Source of the DNA: JBBQKI01 sp038326725
GTDB taxonomy: Bacteria; Bacteroidota; Bacteroidia; Flavobacteriales; Flavobacteriaceae
DNA: 64,000 nucleotides
Direction of reading: 5' to 3'
Assembly: GCA_038326725.1 (NCBI GenBank)
Contig: JBBQKI010000005.1
Span: forward strand, 1 to 64,000
The notes beneath the pieces were generated by a model. It saw only the letters and a list, made by a program, of their open reading frames with translations, had not been told where the DNA came from and did not search any database. This document shows, in pieces, positions 51,446 through 61,288 of this stretch. Position numbers and translations under genes: made by a program. The number at the start of each line of letters is the position of its first letter. Positions within the stretch are counted from its first letter, which is position 1.

Positions 51446-53035
51446 ATGGAATTTAAATTTGGAGGTTCGGAAATAAACCAGAGAACGGTATTGGGGCATC
51501 CTTCGGGGTTATTTGTGCTCTTTTTTACAGAAATGTGGGAACGTTTTTCCTACTATGGCATGCGCGCTTTGTTGGTGCTTTTCTTGGTTGCATCCATTCT
51601 TGATGAAGGTTGGGGCTGGGACAGAGCCGATGCGTTGGTATTGTATGCATGGTATACCGGTTTGGTTTACATTACCCCCATTTTAGGAGGAATTATAGCC
51701 GATAAAATATTGGGGTACCGGAAAGCTGTTGTCATTGGTGCATTGTTGATGACCTTGGGTCATGCCTCCATGGCTTTTGAGGTTATTGCAGAACCGTTTT
51801 TCTTTATGGGACTTGGACTGTTAATAATTGGGAATGGGCTTTTTAAACCGAATATCTCTTCCATGGTTGGTCAATTGTACAAAAATCAGGGCAAAGAAAA
51901 AGATGCTGGGTATACTATTTTTTACATGGGGATAAATGCCGGAGCCTTTTTGGGAATTCTTTTATGTGGTTATATTGGCGAAAAGGTTGGATGGCATTAT
52001 GGCTTTGGATTGGCCGGGATTTTTATGTTTTTCGGGATGTTACAATTTTATTTTGCACAAACCATTTTTGGGAAGATAGGACTTTCCCCAAAAAATTCGG
52101 CAGAATATAAAGAAGCTTTGGGAGAATCGATGGAGGAAACTAAAGAAGCTATAACGGACGTGAAAGAAGAAGCTCATAACAAAAAAGTTACCCGAGATAG
52201 GCTTATCGTTATCGGGGTCTTGGCGTTTTTTACCATATTCTTTTGGTGGGCCTTTGAACAGGCCGGAGGTTCGATGACCATTTTTGCAGCAGACTACACA
52301 GACCGTGTATTGGTGGATAATGGGGCTTTGACATTTAAGATTTTTAATACATTACTCACCGTTATACCGATGTTAATAGTTACTTGGGTATTGGCGATGC
52401 TCTTTAAACAAACGTTTTCGAAATATTCCCTTTCAAATATTTTATTAGGAACCAGTTTCGTCATTATCTGGGGTATTGTTATTTGGATGCTTCAAAGGGA
52501 ATTCATGGCAGAATCCACTGAAGTTCCCGCTTCATGGTTTGGAATTTTAAACTCCTTCTTTATTATTGCACTTGCCCCCTTATTTTCCAAATTGTGGGAA
52601 AGCCGATTCAATCCTACCGGCCCTGTAAAATTTGCCATTGGCCTTATTTTGTTGGGACTTGGTTTCGCAATTTTAGCCTACGGTTCCATGGGGATTCCGT
52701 TGGGCGCTAAAACAGCTGCGGTAAGTATGATATTTTTGATCTTGGCATATTTGTTCCATACGCTTGGGGAACTTTGTGTTTCGCCGGTTGGGTTGTCTTA
52801 CGTAAGTAAATTGGCCCCCGCCAAATTGGTTGGACTCATGTTCGGGGTTTGGTTTGTGGCCAACTTTTTCGCGAACACACTTGCGGGTTTAACTGGAAGT
52901 TTTATTGATCCAATTGTTGAGCAACACGGTATGGCAACCTTCTTTATGATTTTTACCATAATTCCGATTGGCGCGGGGATAGTAATGCTGGCATTGAGCA
53001 AAACGTTGGTGAGGATGATGCACGGAATCCGATAA
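51446..53035 (+). CDS. POT family proton-coupled peptide transporter
   Basis: A 529-residue transporter with about 14 membrane helices. The N-terminal HPSGLFVLFFTEMWERFSYYGMRALLVLF contains the ExxERFxYYG signature of POT symporters that couple di- and tripeptide uptake to protons. The segment AGYTIFYMGINAGAFLGILLCGYIGE matches the second signature. It is cotranscribed with the DPP IV gene and ends at a strong terminator. Confidence 0.94.
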   Translation: MEFKFGGSEINQRTVLGHPSGLFVLFFTEMWERFSYYGMRALLVLFLVASILDEGWGWDRADALVLYAWYTGLVYITPILGGIIADKILGYRKAVVIGALLMTLGHASMAFEVIAEPFFFMGLGLLIIGNGLFKPNISSMVGQLYKNQGKEKDAGYTIFYMGINAGAFLGILLCGYIGEKVGWHYGFGLAGIFMFFGMLQFYFAQTIFGKIGLSPKNSAEYKEALGESMEETKEAITDVKEEAHNKKVTRDRLIVIGVLAFFTIFFWWAFEQAGGSMTIFAADYTDRVLVDNGALTFKIFNTLLTVIPMLIVTWVLAMLFKQTFSKYSLSNILLGTSFVIIWGIVIWMLQREFMAESTEVPASWFGILNSFFIIALAPLFSKLWESRFNPTGPVKFAIGLILLGLGFAILAYGSMGIPLGAKTAAVSMIFLILAYLFHTLGELCVSPVGLSYVSKLAPAKLVGLMFGVWFVANFFANTLAGLTGSFIDPIVEQHGMATFFMIFTIIPIGAGIVMLALSKTLVRMMHGIR

Positions 53036-53046
53036 AAGCTAAGTTT

Positions 53047-53081
53047 AAAAAAAGCGTCCATTTTTGGGCGCTTTTTTTTTT
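53047..53081 (+). terminator. bidirectional terminator after POT gene
   Basis: GCGTCCA pairs with TGGGCGC, extended by A and T tracts on both sides (stem of about 12 bp, 4-base loop). T-runs occur on either strand. Confidence 0.9.
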
Positions 53082-53195
53082 GACCATTCATAGGGTACTA
53101 TAATTTGTAGATTGAAAACCCCTAAGCGGTAGTTTATTCCTAACATTCCCAATTTTTTGCACGTCACCCTTTTTTAAAAAGGCAATACCCCTTTC

Positions 53196-53228
53196 AAAAA
53201 AGCGTTCCCCATTTGCGGAACGTTTTTT
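53196..53228. terminator. second hairpin with A/T flanks
   Basis: CGTTCC pairs with GGAACG, flanked by A-run and T-run, 60 bp before the thioredoxin-fold gene. It could terminate in either direction. Confidence 0.65.
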
Positions 53229-53288
53229 GTTTCCCTTTGTTTTTTTAGATTACTTTTTATAGTATTGCTGAACCAAACCCGGATCCCG

Positions 53289-53825
53289 ATGAAAAAATTG
53301 ATATTGTCCCTACTTTTTTTGATGTTTACCATTTTAGTCAACGCACAGGAAATTAAATGGATGTCCATGAACGAAGCCCTGGCTGCCCAAAAGAAAGCCC
53401 CAAAAAAAATATTCATGGATGTGTACACAACTTGGTGCGGGCCCTGTAAAATGCTGGACAAGAATACCTTTAGCGATAAAAACGTGATTGAGTTCATTAA
53501 CGAAAACTACTACGCCGTAAAGTTTAATGCCGAGGGTACGGAAGAAATTCTTTATAGAGATACCCCATACACCAATACATCCTATGACCCTGCCCGAAAG
53601 GGAAGAAATGCCACCCACTCCTTTTCGCGCGCGATGCAGATAACGGGCTATCCGAGCCTAGTTTTTTTTAAGGAAGATGGGACGTTGATACAGGCCGTGC
53701 CCGGGTACCGCACCCCGCAACAATTAGAGATTTATTTGAAAATGATAGCCAATGATGATTATTTGGCGCTAACCACTACCGAAGCGTGGACGGATTACCA
53801 AAAAAATTTCAAGCCAACTTTTTAA
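53289..53825 (+). CDS. exported thioredoxin-fold protein
   Basis: A 178-residue protein with a signal peptide (MKKLILSLLFLMFTILVNAQ) and a thioredoxin domain. The active site is TTWCGPCKML with the CGPC pair, and the cis-Pro segment GYPSLVFF follows. It probably reduces or isomerises disulfides in the periplasm. The ATG at 53289 was chosen because it begins the signal peptide; the longer frame starts inside the leader. It faces the convergent comEC gene. Confidence 0.88.
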   Translation: MKKLILSLLFLMFTILVNAQEIKWMSMNEALAAQKKAPKKIFMDVYTTWCGPCKMLDKNTFSDKNVIEFINENYYAVKFNAEGTEEILYRDTPYTNTSYDPARKGRNATHSFSRAMQITGYPSLVFFKEDGTLIQAVPGYRTPQQLEIYLKMIANDDYLALTTTEAWTDYQKNFKPTF

Positions 53826-53847
53826 ATTTACTATTTTTCATAATCCC

Positions 53848-55884
53848 TCATTCCTCATACCTCAATACAAACGCCCCCTTTTCCCCCGTATAATGGAAAG
53901 GGATTTTTTTCCGTTCGCAGGTTTTTTTCCAATATTGAATATATGATTTGTAATTGTTGCCGTCCGCCACAATTTGGTTTGGCTTTATGCTATCGATAAA
54001 ACGTTCTAAGTTTACTTTTGGGCTGTGGGTAAGCAGCGCGATTTCGATTTTGGCAGTTTTCGGGTAAATGCATAGGCTGTCCAAAACCACTATCGTTTTG
54101 TTATTGTATTCAAAAAAATCCGGAAGTTTTTTTTCAGAATAATTTTCAATGTTCTGTGCCACGCTATAGCTTTTCAAAGGGAAAGAATTTCTCCCAATAA
54201 ATGCAGTATCATTTTTATAAACTTCAAGCCCACCGAGATGTTTGTTCGCAATTAAGGTTTGCCTTGAGCGGTGAAAAACAATAAGTTCATTGGTAGAAAC
54301 TCTGTATTTATCGTAAACGAAAATGAGCAACAAAGCCCCGAAAATAACAGACGTGATGAGCAGTTTTTTATATGTATATTTCATAAGGAGCAGGATCAAG
54401 GCAGTCATTAAAATATAACTGCCCACCATCTTCAATTCGGAAAAATGGATACCTTCAAAAAGGAATTGATCCTGACGCGAAACCCAAGCTATAAAGCCAT
54501 TCAGCACGGAAAGACAATTATTGTAGAAAATAGCCACGGCATCAGGTAGTATACCGAAAATTGCCAATAAAACCACCAAGATCCCACCGCACATTAAAAA
54601 GGTAACGTAAGGGATCACTAGCAAGTTGGAAACCAAAAACAGTCCGGGAAATTGGTGAAAATAGTACAAACTGAGCGGCAGCACTCCAATTTGGGCGGTA
54701 AGTGTAAGGCTTACTGTTCCCCAAATGTTTCTCAGGATTTTATTTTCAGGGGTGTAAAGTGAGCTCAATATGGGCTGCAACCACAAAATGAAAAATAGCG
54801 CGAGATAGCTCAGTTGAAAACCGATGTTCAGCAACCACAAGGGGTTGATGAGCAAGAGAAACAAGAAAGACAAAAACAGCGTGTTGATGCTGTTGGTGGG
54901 CCGGTTAATAAGGGTGGCGAAGGCAAAAAAAGCAAACATAACTGCCGACCGCGCCGTGGGGGGCGACCAACCCGCAACTAGCGCAAACCCAAAAAGGCAA
55001 AGGATGATGGCCACCGTTTTAATTTTTTTTCCATGAGGCAAACGCTCAATCGGCGAAAAAAGAAAGGAAAGGATCAGATATAAAATTCCAACGTGAAGCC
55101 CCGAAACGGAAAGGATGTGGATTACCCCCGCAGCCGCATATTGGCTGTAGATTTCCTTGCTTATGTCGCGTTGTTTTCCCAAAATCAAAGCTTCCAAAAC
55201 CGTACGCTCGTCTTTTCCAAAAGGGGCATCTTTTAATTTTTTGAGGAAAAATTCTCGCAGGCGTTCTGCTTGTCCGGGAAGGGTGGGCGAGCCTTGTTTT
55301 TCCATCAAAATATTTTCTTTTGAAATGCGAATTTGATGGTGCAACCGCAACGAATTTAAATATTTAGAATAGTCGAGTTGGTGCGGGTTCAAAGAGGACG
55401 GAAGGCCCAAAAGGGAAGTGGAAACCAACAATACATCATCAGTGATATAGGGTTCTTCGAGGGAATCCTTCACCTTGTAAATCAAAATCCTGCCGTTTGT
55501 TTTGGTGCGGTTTGCAGCAAAAACTTCCGCGATGTATTTTTCCGAAAAGTTGTCTGGTTTCAGGATTTCCTTTATTTTCAGTTGAAGGGTTGTAGTTTCA
55601 TTTTCTTTTACAAAATGAGAGTAATGTTGGGCTTGAAACCGTGGCAATTGCATTTGGTAATTTGCGAAACCCAAAGAAAAGAAAAACATGTAAACCGAAA
55701 TTCCCACCAATGGATTTTGGAACAATTGGTTTCGGGCAAAAAACAGCGAAACTGCCAAAAGCACAATAGTTGCGGGAAGGATAATTAAAATAAAATTGAG
55801 GGAAAAGGAAGAAAAATGCGCCGCCAAAATCCCCAATGCGAGGCAAATTGAAAACTTTACAACTGTGAAATTGATGAATTTCAT
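53848..55884 (-). CDS. ComEC/Rec2 family competence protein
   Basis: A 678-residue polytopic membrane protein for DNA uptake. The N-terminal part has helices and an OB-like region, and the competence domain contains HILSVSGLHVGILYLILS and APFGKDERTVLEALILGKQR followed by a helix cluster. The metallo-beta-lactamase-like C-terminus is shortened: the last part retains only ALLTHSPKVNLE and no HxHxDH motif. It may work with other competence proteins not in the window. Confidence 0.88.
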   Translation of the reverse strand: MKFINFTVVKFSICLALGILAAHFSSFSLNFILIILPATIVLLAVSLFFARNQLFQNPLVGISVYMFFFSLGFANYQMQLPRFQAQHYSHFVKENETTTLQLKIKEILKPDNFSEKYIAEVFAANRTKTNGRILIYKVKDSLEEPYITDDVLLVSTSLLGLPSSLNPHQLDYSKYLNSLRLHHQIRISKENILMEKQGSPTLPGQAERLREFFLKKLKDAPFGKDERTVLEALILGKQRDISKEIYSQYAAAGVIHILSVSGLHVGILYLILSFLFSPIERLPHGKKIKTVAIILCLFGFALVAGWSPPTARSAVMFAFFAFATLINRPTNSINTLFLSFLFLLLINPLWLLNIGFQLSYLALFFILWLQPILSSLYTPENKILRNIWGTVSLTLTAQIGVLPLSLYYFHQFPGLFLVSNLLVIPYVTFLMCGGILVVLLAIFGILPDAVAIFYNNCLSVLNGFIAWVSRQDQFLFEGIHFSELKMVGSYILMTALILLLMKYTYKKLLITSVIFGALLLIFVYDKYRVSTNELIVFHRSRQTLIANKHLGGLEVYKNDTAFIGRNSFPLKSYSVAQNIENYSEKKLPDFFEYNNKTIVVLDSLCIYPKTAKIEIALLTHSPKVNLERFIDSIKPNQIVADGNNYKSYIQYWKKTCERKKIPFHYTGEKGAFVLRYEE

Positions 55885-55977
55885 TACCTTGATTTTAAGC
55901 AGTGCCTAAAATCAATTGGGAAGTTTGTTGAAATTGTTGATCGGGGAGATTTTCTTAAAAATTCAAACCTGAATTTT

Positions 55978-55998
55978 CTTACTACTTACTACTTACTA
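55978..55998. repeat. heptanucleotide repeat (CTTACTA)3
   Basis: Three perfect copies of CTTACTA lie between comEC and the C40 gene, directly before the latter's stop. Confidence 0.85.
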
Positions 55999-56002
55999 CT
56001 TT

Positions 56003-56587
56003 TTAAATAAGCCGTTTAACAACCACAAAAGCCTTTTTCCAATATGGCTCTTCCATTGAGGAAATAATAACCCCAAGTTGGGTGGTGGAATGGATGAATT
56101 TAATTTCACCTGATTTGTTTTCGACCACGAGGCCCACGTGGCTTATGGCATTGCTTTTTCCGTTGGTACGGAAAAAAACTAGATCGCCCTTGGTAACATC
56201 ATCCAATGGAATCTCGATGCCTTTTAAGGCCATATCCCTTGATCGACGGGGCAAGGCAACGTCCTCTGTTTTAAAACTAGTAAAAACCAGACCCGAGCAA
56301 TCCATCCCGGCATTGGTGGTGCCACCGAATTTGTAACGGGTGCCTTCAAAGGTTTTGGCGTGGTCAATAATGTTTTCAACTTTGCTTCTATTGGAGTTTT
56401 TGGTAATTTCTTCTACTTCGTAAACGGTCGTTACAATTTTTTCTTCTTTCGTAACCTTCACCTTGGTTGTGGTTGCTACATTTTTTTCCTTTCCTTCCGA
56501 AACTTTAATAACCTTGGAAACAGTTTTCGTGCTTCCGCAAGAAATTAAAATAAATGAAAGAAAGGTAATGGCAAAAAGGTTTTTCAT
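56003..56587 (-). CDS. NlpC/P60 (C40) family cell-wall hydrolase lipoprotein
   Basis: A 194-residue lipoprotein with lipobox LISCGS (Cys17). The catalytic triad is visible: MDCSGLVF carries the Cys, AISHVGLV the His, and FIHSTTQLG a third polar residue. A charged linker (about 20-70) rich in Val, Lys and Thr precedes the hydrolase domain. It cleaves peptidoglycan stem peptides in the periplasm. It is monocistronic on the minus strand. Confidence 0.92.
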   Translation of the reverse strand: MKNLFAITFLSFILISCGSTKTVSKVIKVSEGKEKNVATTTKVKVTKEEKIVTTVYEVEEITKNSNRSKVENIIDHAKTFEGTRYKFGGTTNAGMDCSGLVFTSFKTEDVALPRRSRDMALKGIEIPLDDVTKGDLVFFRTNGKSNAISHVGLVVENKSGEIKFIHSTTQLGVIISSMEEPYWKKAFVVVKRLI

Positions 56588-56671
56588 TATGTGGATTCTT
56601 GTTTTGTTAACTTAAAATTAATAAAAATATTTTATTGATTTCAAATTTCTACATTCATTAAACATTTAAAT

Positions 56672-57793
56672 TTATGAATGAGCTATTAAACTTTCATAAA
56701 TGAGATTTGCCGTTTTTTTGCTCGCCCCACTGCCGCCCAGTTTTTTTTCGAGGTCGTAATAGTCCAAAAACATTACCGCCCGTTCGTATGGATTAAGGAT
56801 TTTGGTGAGGGATTTTTTTAGTTGCTTGGGCGTGAATTCCGTTTGGATAAGTTCGGTTACTGCCTCTTTTTCCAATATTAAATTGACCAAAGAAATGTAA
56901 TCGAGTTTTATCACCCGTTTCGCGATTTCGTAGGAAATACGGCTGCCTTTATAACACACCACCTGCGGAACTTTATAGAGAGCCGTTTCCAAAGTGGCAG
57001 TGCCAGAAGTAACCAACGCGGCGTGGGAAACGCTGAGCAAAGCGTAGGTTTTGTCCAACAACAAATGGATGTTGCTGTTTTTTATAAACGGCTGGTAAAA
57101 TGCTGCTTCTTGACTGGGCGCCCCTGCTATCACAAATTGATATTTTTTAAAATCTTCAACTATCGAAAGCATCACTTCCAACATTTTTGAAATTTCCTGC
57201 TTCCGGCTGCCGGGCAACAGCGCGATTATTGGACGTGAATCCAAATTGTTTTGCTTCTTAAAATCTTCAGGGCTTATGGTTTTTTGATTGGCAATGGCAT
57301 CAATCAAGGGATGTCCCACAAAATGGACGGGGAATTTATGTTTTTCCTCATAAAAAAATTTTTCAAAAGGGAGGATAACATACATTTCATCAACATCGCG
57401 CTTTATGGAATGGATTCGGTTTTCCTTCCAAGCCCAAATTTGGGGTGAAATGTAATAATGTGTTTTAAATCCTTTATGTTTTGCCCATTTCGCTATGCGC
57501 AAATTAAACCCCGGATAATCGATAAAAATAATGGCATCAGGATTGAAACTTTCAATATCCTTTTTACAAAATGCGATGTTTTTAAAAATGGTGCGAAGGT
57601 TTAGCAGAACTTCAGTAAAGCCCATAAAAGCAAGCTCGCGGTAATGTTTTATGGGGGTGCCGCCAGTTTGCTCCATCAAATCGCCTCCCCAAAAACGGAA
57701 CTCGGCTTTGGAGTCCACCATTTTCAAGGCCTTCATCAAATTTGCCCCGTGCAGGTCGCCCGAAGCTTCGCCAGCGATAAGATAATACTTCAT
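56672..57793 (-). CDS. lpxB: lipid-A-disaccharide synthase
   Basis: A 373-residue GT19 enzyme that joins UDP-diacylglucosamine and lipid X to the lipid A disaccharide. Clear motifs are GEASGDLHGANLMKAL (8-23), FIDYPGFNLRIAK and LLPGSRKQEI, plus VTSGTATLE in the donor site. The downstream side continues to the stop at 56672. It directly follows a small membrane protein gene (no spacer) and surE, a typical surE-lpxB arrangement in Bacteroidetes. Confidence 0.96.
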   Translation of the reverse strand: MKYYLIAGEASGDLHGANLMKALKMVDSKAEFRFWGGDLMEQTGGTPIKHYRELAFMGFTEVLLNLRTIFKNIAFCKKDIESFNPDAIIFIDYPGFNLRIAKWAKHKGFKTHYYISPQIWAWKENRIHSIKRDVDEMYVILPFEKFFYEEKHKFPVHFVGHPLIDAIANQKTISPEDFKKQNNLDSRPIIALLPGSRKQEISKMLEVMLSIVEDFKKYQFVIAGAPSQEAAFYQPFIKNSNIHLLLDKTYALLSVSHAALVTSGTATLETALYKVPQVVCYKGSRISYEIAKRVIKLDYISLVNLILEKEAVTELIQTEFTPKQLKKSLTKILNPYERAVMFLDYYDLEKKLGGSGASKKTANLIYESLIAHS

Positions 57794-58081
57794 TTAAAAA
57801 AACTTTGAAATTAAAATAACGAGTGCCGCCACCACCGTTGCCAAGACTACGCCCCGTGCCCTGTAATATTGTTTTTTTTTAAGGAAAATGAAAAATACAC
57901 CTAAGTTCAAAATGGCTCCCAAAGCAATTAAACTTCCAAGAATATCCCTATCAACTGCTGCTTTTAAAGTGGATTCCAACGAAAGGTTCGAGAAAAAGAA
58001 AATGTAAAGATAGGTTCCGGCCATATTGGCAACTAGGCCAATCAAAAACCCAATCACTATTTCCTTATGTTCTTTTTTCAT
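57794..58081 (-). CDS. small conserved membrane protein
   Basis: A 95-residue protein with three hydrophobic helices and a basic start MKKEHKE. I chose the ATG at 58081, five bases after the surE stop; a longer reading to 58102 overlaps surE. The gene is squeezed between surE and lpxB and is probably cotranscribed with both. No function is recognised. Confidence 0.7.
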   Translation of the reverse strand: MKKEHKEIVIGFLIGLVANMAGTYLYIFFFSNLSLESTLKAAVDRDILGSLIALGAILNLGVFFIFLKKKQYYRARGVVLATVVAALVILISKFF

Positions 58082-58086
58082 TATTC

Positions 58087-58866
58087 CTATTTCAAATCCC
58101 AAGTATTAATCTCCTTTATAGCGTGATGGGCGGTAAGATCATACTGCACCGGCACCACGGAAACATACCCGTTCTCCAAAGCCCATTCATCGGTATCTTC
58201 ACCTTTATCTTCGTTCACGAACTCCCCGGTCAGCCAGTAATAATCACGTCCCAGAGGGTTGGTGCGCTTATCGAATTTTTCTTCCCAATGTGCATTTGCC
58301 TGTCTGCAAACTTTTATTCCCTTAATCTGCTTTTCAGAAAGTTTTGGGATGTTTACGTTTAGAACAACGCCTTTGCTGATACCGTTTTTAAGGATTTGCG
58401 CCGTAATTTTTTTAATGTATTTTTTGGCTGGTTCAAAATCCGCCTCCATCGAATAATCCAAAAGCGAGAACCCCACAGCGGGAATCCCTAAAGTTCCGGC
58501 CTCAACCGCCGCGCTCATGGTGCCGCTATAAATTACGTTGATGGATGAATTGCTGCCGTGATTCACGCCGCTTACGCAAAGGTCCGGCTTGCGCTTCAGG
58601 ATTTCATTTACGGCCAGTTTCACGCAGTCAACAGGGGTGCCGCTGCAACTGTATTCTTTGTGGAGGTCGCCGTTGGTAATCTTTACAATATCGCAGTACA
58701 GGGTGTCGTTAATGGTTATGGCGTGGCCGGTAGCGCTTTGGGGGGAATCCGGAGCTACCACGCATACATCACCAAGGCTTTTCATTACTTGAATAAGGGC
58801 GCGAATGCCCGGGGCCGTGATGCCATCATCGTTGGTAACAAGGATCAGTGGTTTTTTTTTTGGCAT
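58087..58866 (-). CDS. surE: 5'/3'-nucleotidase SurE
   Basis: A 259-residue SurE phosphatase. The metal-binding start LVTNDDGITAPGIRAL, the segment VVAPDSPQSATGHAIT and the motif SGVNHGSNSSINVIYSGTMSAA are present. It dephosphorylates nucleoside monophosphates. It leads the surE - small protein - lpxB group on the minus strand, divergent from the Prc-like protease gene. Confidence 0.96.
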   Translation of the reverse strand: MPKKKPLILVTNDDGITAPGIRALIQVMKSLGDVCVVAPDSPQSATGHAITINDTLYCDIVKITNGDLHKEYSCSGTPVDCVKLAVNEILKRKPDLCVSGVNHGSNSSINVIYSGTMSAAVEAGTLGIPAVGFSLLDYSMEADFEPAKKYIKKITAQILKNGISKGVVLNVNIPKLSEKQIKGIKVCRQANAHWEEKFDKRTNPLGRDYYWLTGEFVNEDKGEDTDEWALENGYVSVVPVQYDLTAHHAIKEINTWDLK

Positions 58867-59005
58867 TTTTGGTTTTTATAAAAAGCTAAAATACATAATT
58901 TACGCTCCATTGCCGATTAGTTTGTTTAACAAAAAATTAGTACCATTACACCCTCGTGGCACGGTTTTTTATATATTTTAGAGCCACAATAAAAGTTAAG
59001 AAAAT

Positions 59006-61216
59006 ATGCGTTTGATGAAAAACAATTTCAAAGTTTTGCTTTTGGCCGTTTTTGTAGCGGTCGCTTCCTGCAGTTTTACCACAAAACAATTTGACGATCC
59101 CGACAAGGATAAACTTTTGTTGGACCTCATTGCTTATGTGATAGAAAAAGGGCATTACGATGCAAAGGAAATCAATGATGAATTTTCCGCAGAAATATAT
59201 AAGGATTTCATAGACGGCCTCGACCCTTTGAAACGTTATTTCTTGGCTTCCGATATTGAGGAATTCAGTGCATATAAAACCGAAATCGACGATCAAATAA
59301 AAAATAAAGACCTTTCTTTTTTCAATTTGGTCCACGGCCGTTTCGAAGAGCGGATGGCCGATGTGAAAAAATTATATCCCGAAGTTCTGAACAGCCCTTT
59401 TGATTTTACCACACAAGAAAGCTTGAACGTGGATTATGACAATATGGTTTACACCAATTCAAAAGAAGAACTCAAAAATCGCTGGAGGCAACAAATGAAA
59501 TATACTACCCTCACCAATTATTACGATTTGGTAGAGGAAGAAAAAATGTTGAGCGACAAATCAAAAGGAATTGTTTCAAAGGATGATGAAAATGATGAGG
59601 AAGATGAAAATAAGCCTGAAATAAAATCAAACGAGCCTTATGTGCCAAGATCCCTTAAAGAGTTGGAGGAAAAAGCTCGTGAAACCTCGAAGAATTCATT
59701 GGACGAATATTTTGAGTTCACTGAAGACTTGGAACGCGAAGATTATTTCGCCGTTTTTTTAAATATTATTGTTGAAGAGTTTGACCCGCACACAAACTAT
59801 TTTGCCCCACCCGATAAAGATCGTTTTGACCTTGCAATGTCCGGGAAACTTGAAGGAATTGGTGCAAGGCTTCAGAAAAAGAACGATTATATAACCGTTA
59901 TTGAAATCATAAGTGGCGGTCCGGCATGGAGAAGTGAGAAAATTGAAGTTGGCGATATAATCATGAAAGTGAAACAAGAAGGTGAAAAAGAGTCTGTTAG
60001 CATTGTTGGGATGAGAATCGACGATGCCGTGAAACTTATAAAAGGCCCAAAAGGAACCAATGTTACCCTGACCATAAAAAATGTGGACGGGACTATAACC
60101 GACAGGGTCATAACCCGCGATATAGTTGAACTTGAAGAAACCTATGCCAAAACCTCCGTGATTAGCAAAGGCGATAAAAAGTTCGGATTGATAAACCTGC
60201 CGCAGTTTTATTTCGATATGGAAGATTATAACAAACGAAATGCAGCAACTGATGTTAAAAAAGAAATTCTTCGATTAAAAGAAGAAGGAATGGAAGGCTT
60301 GGTGCTGGACCTTCGCGATAATGGTGGCGGATCGTTACGCACAGCTGTGGACATTGCAGGACTTTTCATAAAAGAAGGCCCCGTGGTGCAAGTGGCTTCC
60401 AGCGGAAAAAACAAGGAAGTTCTTAAAGATGAAAATGATGAAATAATTTGGGATGGCCCGTTGGTGATTTTGGTAAATGAACTTTCTGCTTCCGCTTCCG
60501 AGATTTTGGCCGCCGCAATGCAGGACTACAAACGCGCCATCATCATCGGCAGCAAGCAAACCTACGGGAAAGGTACTGTTCAAAACGTGATAGACCTTAA
60601 CCAATGGCTACGTAAAAGCGATATGGGCGATATGGGCGCATTAAAAATAACCACACAAAAGTTTTATCGTGTAAACGGCGGTTCCACACAGTTGGAAGGT
60701 GTAAAAAGCGATGTTATAATGCCGGATCGTTACAGCTATATAGATATTGGGGAACGCGATTATGATAACCCTTTGCCCTATGATAAAATTGAGCCTGCCA
60801 AATATGATCTTTGGGATGGATATCTGGATTTTGATGAAACCATTAATAAAAGCAAGCAACGAATGGCAATGAATGAAGAATTAAAACTGATTGATGAAAA
60901 CGCTAAATGGATCAAAAACCTTCAAAATGAAAAATCAGTAAACCTTAATTTTGAGGCTTTCACAGCGGAAATTAATAAACGAAAAGCAGAAACTGAAAAG
61001 TTCGATTCTTTGAAAGATTATGACAATGAATTAAGCTATACCTCACTTCCGTATGAAATTGAACTGATGCGGGAGGATACTACTTTATCCGAAAAAAGGA
61101 AAAGATGGCATAAAAACCTGACAAGCGATATTTATGTGGAAGAAGCCATTAACGTTTTGGAAGATTTAAAGCTTAGTAATATTAAAGCCGGAAAAGTGGC
61201 CAAGCTTAAAAATTAA
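59006..61216 (+). CDS. prc: carboxy-terminal processing peptidase (Prc/Tsp-like, S41)
   Basis: A 736-residue exported protease. A lipobox-like VAVASCSFT (Cys22) suggests a lipoprotein. The N-terminal Tsp region is followed by a PDZ domain (about 275-370 with EGIGARLQKKNDYITVIEIISGGPAWRS) and the S41 core with FGLINLPQFYFD, VLDLRDNGGGSL, catalytic Ser in LSASASEILAAAM (about 495) and Lys in SKQTYGKGTVQ. It degrades or trims periplasmic proteins from their C-termini. A C-terminal DUF3340-type tail continues to the end. Confidence 0.94.
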   Translation: MRLMKNNFKVLLLAVFVAVASCSFTTKQFDDPDKDKLLLDLIAYVIEKGHYDAKEINDEFSAEIYKDFIDGLDPLKRYFLASDIEEFSAYKTEIDDQIKNKDLSFFNLVHGRFEERMADVKKLYPEVLNSPFDFTTQESLNVDYDNMVYTNSKEELKNRWRQQMKYTTLTNYYDLVEEEKMLSDKSKGIVSKDDENDEEDENKPEIKSNEPYVPRSLKELEEKARETSKNSLDEYFEFTEDLEREDYFAVFLNIIVEEFDPHTNYFAPPDKDRFDLAMSGKLEGIGARLQKKNDYITVIEIISGGPAWRSEKIEVGDIIMKVKQEGEKESVSIVGMRIDDAVKLIKGPKGTNVTLTIKNVDGTITDRVITRDIVELEETYAKTSVISKGDKKFGLINLPQFYFDMEDYNKRNAATDVKKEILRLKEEGMEGLVLDLRDNGGGSLRTAVDIAGLFIKEGPVVQVASSGKNKEVLKDENDEIIWDGPLVILVNELSASASEILAAAMQDYKRAIIIGSKQTYGKGTVQNVIDLNQWLRKSDMGDMGALKITTQKFYRVNGGSTQLEGVKSDVIMPDRYSYIDIGERDYDNPLPYDKIEPAKYDLWDGYLDFDETINKSKQRMAMNEELKLIDENAKWIKNLQNEKSVNLNFEAFTAEINKRKAETEKFDSLKDYDNELSYTSLPYEIELMREDTTLSEKRKRWHKNLTSDIYVEEAINVLEDLKLSNIKAGKVAKLKN

Positions 61217-61288
61217 TACCTGTTTATTTTCAAATTTGAAAGGAATTGCTTTTCCCTTTTCCAACAGAATTTTAAGTAACTTTATCGG

